This document shows positions 20,766 to 31,581 of a DNA stretch of 64,000 bases, one piece after another. Position 1 is the first letter of the stretch. Every line of letters starts with the position of its first letter. The position numbers and the translations under genes are program-made. The notes beneath the pieces are model-generated. The model had not been told where the DNA came from. It ran no database searches and was given only the letters and a program-made list of their open reading frames with translations. The stretch comes from Rana temporaria (taxonomy: Eukaryota; Chordata; Amphibia; Anura; Ranidae): positions 248,245,231 to 248,309,230 of the forward strand of contig NC_053489.1 of NCBI RefSeq assembly GCF_905171775.1, in the 5' to 3' direction.

Positions 20766-21786
20766 TTAAAGATGAACTCAATGTACAGGTATATAGTATT
20801 GCAGGGTTGCTCCACTCTATTTAAACTATCTCTGCAGGATCAAGGCAGTCTTTTTCCTTTGAAAGTACAACCAAGTGACAGAAGAAATAATCACATCCAA
20901 TTTCTAAAATACAAATTTTCTTGCAAAAACTGAACTGCTCAGGATTAGTGGAGGACAGTAACCAGTTAATTGGTCTGTTAAGCTTTTAGCCTCATCCAGC
21001 AGTAAATCCTCCAACAAAAACAAACTCCTATCAAACAATCTGTGCAGCACACACAGAGCTCTGCCTAAATAGCTGATTATAGGCTGAAATGGTTAAATGT
21101 GTCCCTGGTCTCATAGAACACTGCTGCAGCGTCTTCCAGAGATCTTATCAGTGTGATCAGACAATGTGCAGGTCAGGTTATAGGCAGAAACAGGGAGACA
21201 AGAGGTGTGTGTGTGGGGGGGAGGCTGATTGATAACCTGCACACTGCCTGATCACATATCTGAAAGACACTGCAGCCGGCCAGCAACATGTTACTGTTCA
21301 GATTTGTGTGTCCTGAGGCTGCAGAACATGGATTGTTGTCATCCTACCTTTCCTTTCCTGCATCTCCCTCCTAGCGTGCCCCATTCAGCCTCACTCCAAC
21401 ACTTACAATCAAATGTGAGCGGGGGAAGAGCTACACTGCCTGCTGATTGGCTGTGGATGGACCGGAGGAGGAGCAGGTCCTCCCTTGAACTCCTTTATGC
21501 AGCGCTATTGGCTGTGGGTTCCCTACTAGAGAAATGACTGGCCAGTGGCCAGAGAACACCCAGTAAGTGTCCCCTCCTGCATTATCCTCCTCCACAGCAC
21601 ACAGACCTGACAGTGCCTGCCGCACGATAGTCACGTGCTCCTCCAGCCCTCCGCTCTGCTGCTGGAATTTATTTCCTCATCCAGCCCCGAGTCCTGTTCA
21701 CAGCAGCCAGCCTACCGGGATATTTCCCGCTGTCCCGCTAGGCCAGTCCGGCCCTGATCAGCATGCGGCGGTCGGGAAGCGGTTAA

Positions 21787-22566
21787 ACAAATCTAAAATT
21801 AATAACCAACATGCTTCCCTTATAAGTGGTGGTTGTATGAGTTCCTTTTCTCAGGCTCTTTTTTCAGATTCTCTGTCCAGGGTGACAAAGTTCGCTCACT
21901 GCTATAGAGAGGCAACATTCTCACCCTAGGACAGGAAGTGTTTGAGAATGAGAACCTTAGATCACCTACTCCTCTCCTTTTCTCATACCATGGGGGGAGT
22001 GATCTGTAGTTCACAATTTGGGAATATGGAACAATGTCAACTGATAGTAGTCAGAAAAGGCAGAGAGGACATAAAGTTATTAGCTGGGATCATTTCTGGC
22101 AAGATCAACAAGTAGTTTTTGCACTTATTAAATAAATACAACACTTTTAATATTTTTTAAACAGAAAGAATGTGCCAAATAATAAAAGTTCATGTGTTAG
22201 TATTTATATACACATAACACCTCATTTGAACTTCCCAGCAATTATCTGACAGTTTTAGGCCAATACTACATTTAACAAGATTTTGCCATAATGGATATAT
22301 GGGAGTTGCTCTTGCTGATTTTTCATATTCAAAACAAGTCAATAATGATAGCTCCCATACTTGTGAATTGACAAGTTTATTTTAAGTTGTTTCATTCTTT
22401 TCGCTAAGTTTTCAACATTTTTTTTAAATTATAAATTGTTTAACAAAGAAGAAAATTACTGGATTTGGTTTCTGACAATGCAAGATTCTTGATATAAATA
22501 CCATCTTAAAGCAAATCACCTGCCAAAATCTTTTTAGTTTGGGGTAGAATGGGTTTTTACAGCTGA
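21787..22566. other. Unassigned sequence
   Basis: AT-rich, non-coding, no clear repeat ends. Confidence 0.35.
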
Positions 22567-22567
22567 A

Positions 22568-22838
22568 GGCCTCGTACACACGGCCGAGGAACTCGACGTG
22601 CCAAACACATCGAGTTCCTCGGCGAGTTCAGGGATGAAGCCGCCGAGGAGCTCGGCGGGCCGCCTTCTCCCATAGAACAACGAGAAAATAGAGAACATGT
22701 TCTCTATTTTCTCGACCAGTTCCTCGGCGGCTCCATCGGGCCAAAAGTGTACAGACGACAGAGTTTCTCGGCAGAATCCGGCTCTGACCGAGTTTCTCGC
22801 TGAATTCTGCCGAGAAACTCTGTCGTGTGTACGAGGCC
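22568..22838. mobile_element. MITE (GGCCTCGTACACACG type)
   Basis: The inverted ends GGCCTCGTACACACG and CGTGTGTACGAGGCC enclose 271 bp that is almost wholly palindromic (GAGTTCCTCGGCG, and the paired AACTCTGTCG arms). A target duplication is not clear (flanks GAA and TCA). Related to 5605-9790. Confidence 0.8.
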
Positions 22839-23153
22839 TCAGACTTTGTTAAAGGACTTCAATTAGACCCTCAATTACAGTTCTGGTGGCAATAGTTTTG
22901 ACAGGTAGAAAGTGAAGGAATATCTGCAACAGATAGCAGCAAGAAAGTGCTGACGGGGTTGTAATGTTGCTTACTCTACTGAACAAAGCTTTGCTGGACA
23001 TACAGTGCATTCAGAAAGTATTCACAGCACTTCAATATTTTCCTCAACATTCTACAAACAATACCCCATAATGACAAAGTAAAATAATTTTGTTTGAAAT
23101 CTTTGCAAATGTATTAAAAAAAAAAAAAAAAAGAAATTACATGTACATACAGT

Positions 23154-23793
23154 GGCCCGGATTCAGAAAGATGAGCGCATCTTTCTTCCAGGCTTAACGT
23201 ATCTCAGATACCTTACGCCGCCGTAAATTTGGGCGCAAGTTCCGTATTCAGAAAGAACTTGCGCCCAAAGTTACGGCGGCATAACGTATGTGGGCCGGCG
23301 TAAGCCCGCCTAATTCAAATGGGGATGTTGTGGGCGTGTTTTATTTAAATTTAAGATGACCCCGCATATTTTACATTTTTTGGCTATTCGCGAACGACTT
23401 ACGCAAACTATGTAAAATTTTCAAAACTCGGCGCGGGAGCGACGTCCATACTTAACATTAGCTACGCCTCATATAGCAGGGGTAACTTTATGCCAGAAAA
23501 AGCCTAACGTAAACGACGTAAAAAAATGCGCCGGCCGGACGTAGGTTTCTAAATCGGCGTATCTACCTAATTAGCATATTCTTCGCGTAACTATACAGAA
23601 GCGCCACCTAGCGGCCAGCGTAAATATGCAGCCTAAGATACGACGGTGTAAGACACTTACGCCGGTCGGATCTTAGGGAAATCTATGCGTAACTGATTCT
23701 CTGAATCAAGCGCATAGATATGACGGCCCGCACTCAGAGATACGACGGTGTATCTGGAGATACGCTGTCGTATCTCGTATCTGAATCCGGCCC
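23154..23793. mobile_element. Harbinger-type MITE inside the Tc1 element, TSD AGT
   Basis: 640 bp from GGCCCGGATTCAGAAAG to CTGAATCCGGCCC, with AGT at 23151-23153 and 23794-23796. The interior has paired TACGCCG/CGGCGTA blocks as in the other family members. Its position dates it after the Tc1 insertion. Confidence 0.85.
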
Positions 23794-23983
23794 AGTAAGT
23801 ATTTACAGCCTTTGACATGGTACATACTGTTTCCCCTGATCAACCCTGAGATGTTTCGTTTCTACAACTTGATTGGAGTCCACCTGTGGTAAATACAGTT
23901 GATTGGACATGATTTTGAAAGGCACACACCTGTTTATATAAGGACCCACAGTTAACAGTGTATGTCAGAGCACAAACCAAGCC

Positions 23984-25000
23984 ATGAAGTCCAAGGAATT
24001 ATAAACCCCAGAGACAGGATTGTATAGTGGCTCAGATCTGGGAAAGGGTACAGAAACATTTCTGAGGCATTGAAGATCCCAATGAGCACAGTGGCCTCCA
24101 TTATCCGTAAATGGAAGTTTGGAACCACCAGGACTCTTCCTAGAGCAGGATGCCCAGCCAAACTGAGCAATCGGGGGAGAAGGACTTTAGTCAGGGAGGT
24201 GACTAAGAACCGGATGTTCACTCTGACAGCGTTCCAGCATTTCTCTATGTAGAGAGGAGAACCTTCTAAAAGAACAACCATCTCTGCAGCACTCCACCAA
24301 TCAGGCCTGTATGGTAGACTGGACAGACAGAAGCCATTCCCCAGTAAAAGGCACATGACAGCCCGCCTGGGGTTTGCCAAAAGGACTCTCAGTCCATGAG
24401 AAAAAAAATTCTCTGGTCTGATGAAACAAAGATTGAACTCTTTGACCTGAATGGCAAGCATCATGTCTGTAGGAAAACAAGGCACTGCTCATGACCTGGC
24501 CAATACCATCCTTACAGTGAAACATGGTGGTGGCAGCATCCTTCTGTGGGGATGTTTTTCAGCAGCAGGAACTGGTAGACTAGTCAGGATCAAAGGAAAG
24601 ACGAATGCAGCAGTGTACAGAGACATCTTTGGTGAAAACCTGCTTCAGATCACTCTGGACCTCAGACTGAGGTGAAGATTCATATTCCAACAGGACAACA
24701 ACCCTAAGCACACATCCAAGATAACAAAGGCATGGCTACAGGACAATTCTGTGAATGTCCTTGAGTGGACCAGCCAGAGCCCAGACTTAAACCCAATTGA
24801 ACATCTCTGGAGAGATTTGAAAATGGATGTGCACCAACGCTTCCCGTTCAGCCTGAGCTTGAGAGGTCCTGCAAAAAAAAATGGGAACAACTGCCCAAAA
24901 ATAGATGTGCCAAGCTTGTAGCATCATACTTAAAAAGATTTGAGGCTGTAATTGGTGCGAAAGGTGCTTCAATAAAATTTGAGCAAAGACTGTGAATACT
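23984..25000 (+). pseudogene. Tc1 transposase pseudogene
   Basis: ATG at 23984 (MKSKEL) followed by multiple breaks. Recognisable blocks are an HTH region (STVASIIRKWKFGTTRTLPRAG), KLSNRGRRTLVREVTKN, then, after stops near 24252 and 24400, LTVKHGGGSILLWGCFSAAG with the catalytic-core spacing. After a TGA at 24673 come FQQDNNPKHTSK (second catalytic Asp) and SQSPDLNPIEHLWRDLK (third catalytic residue of the DD34E type). At least three stops and a frameshift make it non-functional. Normal length is about 340 residues, which fits the span. Confidence 0.9.
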
Positions 25001-25021
25001 TATGTACATGGGATTTTTTTC

Positions 25022-25320
25022 CTTTTTTTAGTTGTTTTTATTGTAATTTTCAAGGTTAAAAAAAATAAATACAATACAGAGCCTATTGTCATACCCTGGC
25101 TCGGTGACACACAAACTAAAATAATAATAACAACAATAAACAACTAAACTACTGTACGCTCAACCACCTGTGCAGATTATCTAAAGTATTCTTCTATTTC
25201 CACAGATATTCCACATAGCTTATTTTAATTATTTACAAAATGAAATGAAGTACACGTTACATATACACATTACCCCTCTCCCCATAACTATTGACCGAGC
25301 AACCCAAGGAAGCCTACTCC
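25022..25320 (-). mobile_element. Probable LINE 3'-end insertion in the Tc1 element
   Basis: Breaks the Tc1 right arm between CCTTTTTTT copies at about 25020 and 25318. The left part reads as a reversed poly(A)-like tail (TTTTTATTGTAATTTTCAAGG). No coding sequence was identified; the type is inferred from the tail and the duplicated target. Confidence 0.4.
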
Positions 25321-25603
25321 TTTTTTATTTTTAATACATTTCAAAACATTTCAAACAAACTTCTTTCAAGCTGTCATTATGGGGTATTGTTTGTAGAATT
25401 TTGAGGACAATAATGAATTAAATCCATTTTGGAATAAGGCTGTAACATAACAAATTGTGAAAAAAGTGAAGGGCTGTGAATACTTTATAGATGCACTGTA
25501 CAATTTAACCACAATAATATGGCTTATCTATCAGAGATGGCTCTTTCTGGCAATGTGGGCAACAAGGTATGAAGCAGGTGGTGCTTGGTGTGATACAAAC
25601 ATG

Positions 25604-26296
25604 GGGCCAGATTCACAAACAATTACGGCGGCGTAACGTATCCCCTTTACGTTACTTCGCCGCAAGTTTTCGTCGTAAGTGCTTGATTCACAAAGCACTT
25701 GCGTGTAAACTTGCAGCGGCGTAGCGTAAAGCCGTCCGGCGCAAGCCCACCTAATTAAAATGGGGCGTGTACCATTTAAATTAGGCAAACGTTCTGCGCA
25801 TGCTCCGCTAGGAAATTTCCCGCCGTGCTTTGCGCGAAATTACGGCGCCCCGGCGTGTTTTTTGAACGGCGACGTGCGTTACGTCCTTTCGTATTCCCGG
25901 ACGTCTTACGCAAAAAAAAAATTTTGAAATTCGACGCGGGATACTTTAACATGGCTGGTCTAAATCTAAGCCATGAAATAGCAGGCTTAAGTTTGCGACG
26001 GGAAAAACCGACTAGCGACGACGTAAGAGAATGCGAACGCGCGTACCTTCGTGGATCGCCGTAAACAGCTAATTTGCATACCCGACGCGGAAAACGACGC
26101 AAACTCCACCCAGTGGTCGCTGAAGTATTGCATCCTAAGATCCGAAGGTGTACGAAGCCGTACGCCTGTCGGATCTTAGCCAAAAGCCGTTGTATCTTTG
26201 TTTGTGAATTACAAATAAAGATACGACGCGGCAAATTTGAAAGTACGCCGGAGTATCAGCAGATACTCCGGCGTACTTTTTCTGTGAATCTGGCCC
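25604..26296. mobile_element. Harbinger-type MITE, TSD ATG
   Basis: 693 bp from GGGCCAGATTCACAAAC to CTGTGAATCTGGCCC, with ATG at 25601-25603 and 26297-26299. Subterminal inverted blocks TTACGGCGGCGTAACGTA and TACTCCGGCGTACTT. Open frames across it (25776-26234 minus) are not genes. Confidence 0.9.
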
Positions 26297-26643
26297 ATGG
26301 TTTTTAGTCTTCCTTACTTTTTTTTTTAATAGGCAGAGGGGGGGTTCATAGAGAGCCAAAGCCTGACTTTAAAGCTTTAGTTAGGCCTTAATTTTAAAGA
26401 AAGGAGATACCAATGTATGTAGTCAAATAGTCACATGCTACAAGTAATTCTAAAGATGATCAAGTTACAGTCTGTCAGTATGTGAGATGGAAACGATCTT
26501 CTCTGAAAATGAGTTCACCTGAATAAAATGTCACTTGGTTTCCTTTTGTTCTTAGCAGATTAGTTTCCAAACTATGGGGAATTCATTTTAGATTCATACA
26601 TATAGAACATTCAATTAGCATAAACATAATTAATCCTTCAAAC

Positions 26644-26824
26644 CAGGGTTGCCAATTTTCAGTAAATTTAAGAACAGTTTGTAAAATCTGTACTTTTTGC
26701 ATCTGTCCTTGAATGTTTATCACATACATGTAGGCTGCATGTCTGTAACTGACATTCATGGACAGATGCACCAATTATGAGTTTTACAAACTGTTTGTAA
26801 ATTTACTGAAAGTTGGCAACCCTG
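26644..26824. mobile_element. 181-bp hAT MITE, exact 8-bp TSD
   Basis: The ends CAGGGTTGCCAATTTTCAG and CTGAAAGTTGGCAACCCTG are inverted, and the pairing extends through TTTACAAACTG inside. CTTCAAAC is duplicated at 26636-26643 and 26825-26832. Confidence 0.92.
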
Positions 26825-26984
26825 CTTCAAACCAAGTGGTGACATGTAAAGAAACAATATACTCATATTTTAAACTAAGATCATTTTCAGTAAAAAAAAT
26901 AGTCACTGTTTGATTTAACGGAAACAATCAAAATTAGAATTAGTTGATGTGTATCCAAAATTCCTAGATTATTTAGATAGCTAT

Positions 26985-27690
26985 GAGTAAGCACTGATTG
27001 TAGTGCGAAACGTCAGCTGCATGCCCCTGTCTTTGCTGTGATGTGTGGTGTTTGATAACTTTTATCAATAAAAGGCAACCGAGAAGGTTTTTCCAGAGTG
27101 CGGCTGTCCAAACATTTCTTTCTACAATTGCTTCGTGCATTGCCGGCACCTGGGTTTCTCTGAGAGGATACGGATTTATCCATATACCAAATTGGAGCGG
27201 TGACTATCTTCTATCTGCCACACGCAAGGGCTGCCACACTTCCCTCTATCACTTCCCTCTATCAACCTGGGATTCTACAACCATTCACTGGGAGTTGTGA
27301 TAGTTCCCTTCACATGACATCTACATGCCGACGGACTGATGGTAACCCCTCCTCATCTGGATTCAGCAGTGGTATCATTGTACATATTTTTATACCGGTA
27401 TCATACTTAGCTACATGTTTTTATGACTGCTTTTGCTACTGTTTGGTATTACTCGCACCATTTTTACAGTTTATGTAGCTACATCGATTTTATCTCCAGT
27501 GCAATATTTATTTTGTTACCTACTTGAAGACTATAAAAGTTTTAATGATATTCCCATCGAGCGCTGCCTTTGTGTGTTTTTTGTATCCTGCTATCCATTT
27601 TTCCAGTGGTTGGTAGCTGCACTGGGAATCAGCCTGCAAGGAGATCATCTAAAAGTAGTTGGATCTGTATGTGCGTTATAATTAATCGAA
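26985..27690 (+). mobile_element. Penelope-like repeat module with a hammerhead-like core
   Basis: The core CTGATTGTAGTGCGAAACG (26994-27012) is followed by a region with ATCAATAAAAGGC and CAGAGTGCGGCTGTCCAAAC, matching the module at 13190-13345. The downstream part to about 27690 carries no coding motif. Assignment to Penelope-like elements is by motif only. Confidence 0.45.
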
Positions 27691-27826
27691 ATTAGTCGAT
27701 TAATTGATTTTAAAAAAAAATCGATTAATCAAACACAAAAATTTTGATCAGTAACAGCCCTAATTTAGATTGTAATGTGTGTGTTCAGCTTTATGTTGGT
27801 CTTGTATGTACCACCCTTATTATTAT

Positions 27827-28828
27827 TTAATTATGTAATTTTATTTTAGCTGCACCTATATTTTTAGAATGGTGTATAACTTTTGGTTCTGGAAGTTGGC
27901 GGTATTTTTTTAAAGTGCGTTTAAGTGCATCTTTAAAGGTCTTGTTTCTAAAGCTATATATGAAGGGGTTAAGGAGTGGTGTTACTATGCAGTTCAACAA
28001 TGCAACAATTTTTGTGGAGTCCACCTTGGAATTTTTAGAGGGGCGGACACACATGAAGATACAGCTGCCATAGACAATGAAGACTACAGTGAGGTGGGAT
28101 GCACATGTAGAGAATGTCTTCCTTCGTCCAAGGGCTGATGAAATTTTCACTATAGCAGAGATAATACATCCATATGAGACCAAGGAGAAGAACAATGATC
28201 CCAAGACCAAAGAGGAAGCTAGTATAAAATCTAACATCCCGATAATATATGTATCTCCACAGGCCAATTTAAGCAAAGGTGCAACATCACAGAAGTAGTG
28301 GTTAATAACATTGGAACCACAAAATGGCAAGCGGAATGTAAGGACAGTCTGAGCAATGGTGTCCATAAAGCCACCCAACCAAGAACATAAAATCATCTCC
28401 AGGCAAAGTTTTGGTTTCATGATAGTGCCATAGCGCAAAGGATGACAAATAGCAACATAGCGATCAAAAGACATTATAGCCAGAAGCAAAAACTCAGTGG
28501 TGCCCAACAGGAAATAGATATATGACTGAGCAAGACATCCATACAAAGATATGGTTTTGCTCCCACTGATTAGGTTAAAAAGCACTTTAGGGACAATAGC
28601 AGATGTAAAACTAATGTCAAGGAATGCTAGATTGCTGAGAAAGAAGTACATTGGAGTGTGCAGTTGGGCATCGCTCAGGCTCACTACAATTATTGTTGCA
28701 TTACCTACTAAAGTAATTGCATAGCAGATGGAAAGGATCAGAAACAGTAAGACCTGAAAGTCATAGGTAAGTGGTATCCCCAGCAGAATAAATTCTGTCA
28801 CTAATGTAACATTCACTCCATCCATCAT
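27827..28828 (-). CDS. Olfactory receptor (OR-B), intact single coding exon
   Basis: A seven-transmembrane odorant receptor. The frame is open upstream to 28921, but I choose the Met at 28828 (or the next at 28825). It gives a 333-residue protein whose N-glycosylation site NVT and TEFILLGIP block lie where the family expects them, and an acceptor-like TTTTCTTAG ends at 28840 just before it. Motifs, numbered from this start: GN 42-43, LHTPMYFFLSNL 56-67, C98, MSFDRYVAICHPLRY 119-133, loop cysteines C170, C180 and C190 within CDVAPLLKLAC, SYGCIISAIVKI 218-229, KTFSTCASHL 237-246 and PLLNPFIYSFRN 284-295. The C-terminal tail is slightly long. It is closer to the class consensus than OR-A. No disabling change was seen. 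Confidence 0.95.
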   Translation of the reverse strand: MMDGVNVTLVTEFILLGIPLTYDFQVLLFLILSICYAITLVGNATIIVVSLSDAQLHTPMYFFLSNLAFLDISFTSAIVPKVLFNLISGSKTISLYGCLAQSYIYFLLGTTEFLLLAIMSFDRYVAICHPLRYGTIMKPKLCLEMILCSWLGGFMDTIAQTVLTFRLPFCGSNVINHYFCDVAPLLKLACGDTYIIGMLDFILASSLVLGSLFFSLVSYGCIISAIVKISSALGRRKTFSTCASHLTVVFIVYGSCIFMCVRPSKNSKVDSTKIVALLNCIVTPLLNPFIYSFRNKTFKDALKRTLKKYRQLPEPKVIHHSKNIGAAKIKLHN

Positions 28829-28973
28829 TGTAGAAATGTCTAAGAAAACACAGTATAAAATGTTACAATATATATATCTCAATTTGAGGTTTAAAAATGC
28901 ACTAACATTCATTACTAACATTTTTTGTTAACCCAGATTAGAAACAAAGAGATCATTTTGCTAACACGGTGGT

Positions 28974-29156
28974 CATCAGCACTGTGCTCGGGGCCCACCC
29001 ACTAACAGGCCAGATTTTATGTATTACCTTGGAGAGATGCAGACTAGAATACTGCAATCACTGAGGAGCAAATTGCATCACCTGGGGTGTATTTCAGTTA
29101 TCTTGCAAACCTGGCCTGTTAGTGGGTCCTAAGAACAGGGTTGATGACCACTGTCC
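28974..29156. mobile_element. Short hAT-like MITE
   Basis: The inverted ends GGTGGTCATCAGCACTGTG and ...GTTGATGACCACTG, with paired ACTAACAGGCCAGATTT and AAACCTGGCCTGTTAGTGGG. Flanking CTAACA copies (about 28961 and 29156) could be an eroded target duplication. Confidence 0.65.
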
Positions 29157-29339
29157 TAACATACAAGTTAGGCCTAATTCACACTGACACTGTCTAACCT
29201 GCATTTATGTGCATTTAGAGGCCATTTCTAAATAAAAGTAAATGCATTTTTCAATTTTGAACAATTATAAATACTTGTGCTAAAAGTAAAAATGTGAAAG
29301 AAAAAAATATATATTAAATAGAAATTGCAGCTGCTGTAC

Positions 29340-30450
29340 ACAACGTGCTCTACACTTGAAACCATACAATACAATAATTACAGCGCTTACAATAGTGCAT
29401 AAATTGACATCAAATATAAATCATCCAATGTGAAAACAATTCATCAACAATTATATTATTATATGATACAAAAACATCCTAATCAAAGTTCTCTTTGCTC
29501 CAATCCTTTGAAAAGTGCTATAGTGCTTATAACTTTCACTCTGTGGTGTTACACACACCCCTCATGTGTCCCCACTCACCACATATAATGGACCCCTAGC
29601 TTTTCAGTCTAAGGGCCCTTTTACATGGACGTGTCCGGGCTCCGCTTTGCTCAGCGGGGATCGCTCCGTCGATCCCTGCTGAGCAGGCAGATGACAGGTC
29701 TGTGCAGGGACACTGTGCAGGGACCGACCTCTCAGAGCGCCACTCTCCCCTATGGTGGATCGGATGAAGACGAACTGTAGAGTCCGCCTTCATCCGATCC
29801 GCCAGACGAATAGAAAATAGGGTTTCCATCCGTCACACTTTAGCAGATCGGAGCGGGTCGGATGTCAGCGGGCATGTCACCGCTGACATCCGTGGCTCCA
29901 TAGACCCGCACGGAGTGTGCGTTCAGGTCTGCCTAAAAAACTGACAGGCGGCTAATAGTGGAGTCCTGTATAGCTGGTGTTTATTGCACAAAATAGTTTG
30001 CACTTACAAGGCACCTATGTAAAATGAGCATGTTTCAATCTAAGAACGCTTCATCCAGCGTGCATTCCACCAAAACCAGAAGTGACGTAGTTTGGACTCG
30101 GCACCAGAAATGACCTCTTTTCGCCACTTCCGGTTTCGGTGGAACGCACGCTGGATGCGGCGTTCCTGGATTGAATTCCTGCATTCCTTAGACTGAAAGG
30201 CTAGGGGTCCATTATATCTGGTGAGTGGGGACACAGAAGGGGTGTGTGTCACACCACGGAGTGAAAGTTTGGAGCACTATAGCACTTTTCAGAGGATTGG
30301 AGCAAAGAGAACTTTTATTAGGATGTTTTTGTAATATATAATAATATAATTTTTGTTGAATTGTTTTCACATTGGAGGATTTATATTTGATATGCATTTT
30401 TGCACTATTGTAAGCGCTGTAATTATTTTATTGTATAATTTTTCAATTTT
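29340..30450. repeat. Large inverted repeat, about 260-270 bp arms
   Basis: The left arm 29340-29612 and right arm 30185-30450 are reverse complements with moderate divergence. Matching blocks include TCTTTGCTCCAATCC/GGATTGGAGCAAAGA, GTGTCCCCACTCACC/GGTGAGTGGGGACAC and AATTACAGCGCTTACAATAG/CTATTGTAAGCGCTGTAATT. The spacer holds a smaller palindrome at 30050-30160. Non-coding; possibly two opposed copies of one repeat. Confidence 0.85.
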
Positions 30451-31075
30451 GCCTTACACACTCAGCGTTTACCTGCATTTAGGAGTGATCTATTTAGTGT
30501 TTAAATCTATTTAGGATCTATTTAGACATATACTACACATCTAAATGCATGTTAACCTGTGTAAACACATGCAAATGTGTCTAACGAATTTTCCTGCTCA
30601 GCCGGGGGTATCTCATTGCTGATCCTTGCTGAGCAGGTTGAGCGGACACAGACACAGCCCATTTGTTGGAACAGATCCCCATCCGTCTGTTTTAAGCAGA
30701 CCAGCTTGAATTCTGGCGGATGTCCGCTGACCGCAGCTCCATAGAGAACACCCGATTGGTCCGCTGGTGCTGGTGTGAAAGGCGTCTTGATGTGCCTAAA
30801 TGTGGTTAGAACAGGAAAAACCAACATAACAAAAAATGATCTGAGAGGCATAAAGTTTGTTTATACTTCCCAGATCACTTCCCTTAGAAAAGCTAAATGA
30901 AGGAGTGCTATTGTAATTGAGGCCTTAAAGCAGTATTAAACCCAAATCCCAAAAAATTATAAATTGCAGCTTACCAATCATTAGATGTGGTGGCTGCATT
31001 AGTCTTATTTTTTAGGATTTTTTTTCCTCTGTTTTCACCTGGTGATCTGTCCAGTAACACACCTCCTGTATCAGA

Positions 31076-31258
31076 CCCCATACACACTATTAGATTTTCT
31101 GCAGATTGTTGGCTTCCGATTTACCAAAACCTTGTAGTGCAAGGGCCTGCCTGATTGCATACAAATTGAAACTCTTAAAAATTGACCTCATATTATATGG
31201 TTTTGGTAAATCTGAAGACAAAAATCTGCAGAAAATCTAATAGTGTGTATGGGGTCTT
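31076..31258. mobile_element. Small palindromic element
   Basis: The arms AGACCCCATACACACTATTA and TAATAGTGTGTATGGGGTCT are exact inverted repeats, with further pairing through GATTTTCTGCAGA. About 183 bp, non-coding. Confidence 0.8.
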
Positions 31259-31581
31259 AGAGCACCTACACTCTGGATAAATGAGCACAGGGGGCAAGGC
31301 AGCTTTGTCAGTAGGCATGGGGGGAGTATAGTGTTAACTGTACTAGCAGATTAAAACACACTAGTGTTTTACATAAAGATATTACTTAAATAAATAAAAT
31401 CTGATCCTTATAAGCACCCCTGCCGGTGTTGAATGCTTAATTCCATCCCTGTAAACTGATACATCTGAAAGAGAGCTTCTTTTTTGGACCACCATTACTG
31501 ACTGGATCACCTGATGAAAATAGAAGAAAGAACGCCTAAAAAAGAAATAAAAACAAAAATAGGCAAACTAATGCAGACATC

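Larger units (their letters stand above)
19386..21756. mobile_element. hAT element with exact 8-bp target duplication
   Basis: The ends CAGGGCCGGACTGG and CCAGTCCGGCCCTG are perfect inverted repeats. ATCAGCAT is duplicated at 19378-19385 and 21757-21764. The 2371-bp interior contains a second hAT-like terminus (CAGTGGCGTAGC near 19439), the MITE at 19548, a pyrimidine-rich tract, (CA)n at 20162-20190 and a 33-bp minisatellite. No transposase frame was recognised, so it is non-autonomous. Confidence 0.92.
18893..21782. mobile_element. TTAA-flanked TIR element split by an hAT element
   Basis: TTAA at 18889-18892 and 21783-21786, with termini CCACTTCAGCC and GGGAAGCGG. The left arm (18990-19280) is the reverse complement of 40800-41110. 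The interior is split at 19378-19385 by the hAT element at 19386. No transposase remains. Confidence 0.7.
23003..25498 (+). mobile_element. Tc1/mariner element, interrupted twice
   Basis: Left CAGTGCATTCAGAAAGTATT and right ...GAATACTTTATAGATGCACTG, each flanked by TA (23001-23002 and 25499-25500). The longer inner inverted repeat includes ACAATACCCCATAATGAC (left) and CATTATGGGGTATTGTTTGT (right). A Harbinger-type MITE sits at 23154-23793 and an approximately 300-bp insertion at 25022-25320. It carries a dead transposase. Confidence 0.92.

Noticed and set aside
25776..26234. 152-residue minus-strand frame
   Set aside because: Lies wholly inside a Harbinger-type MITE and spans its inverted repeats.
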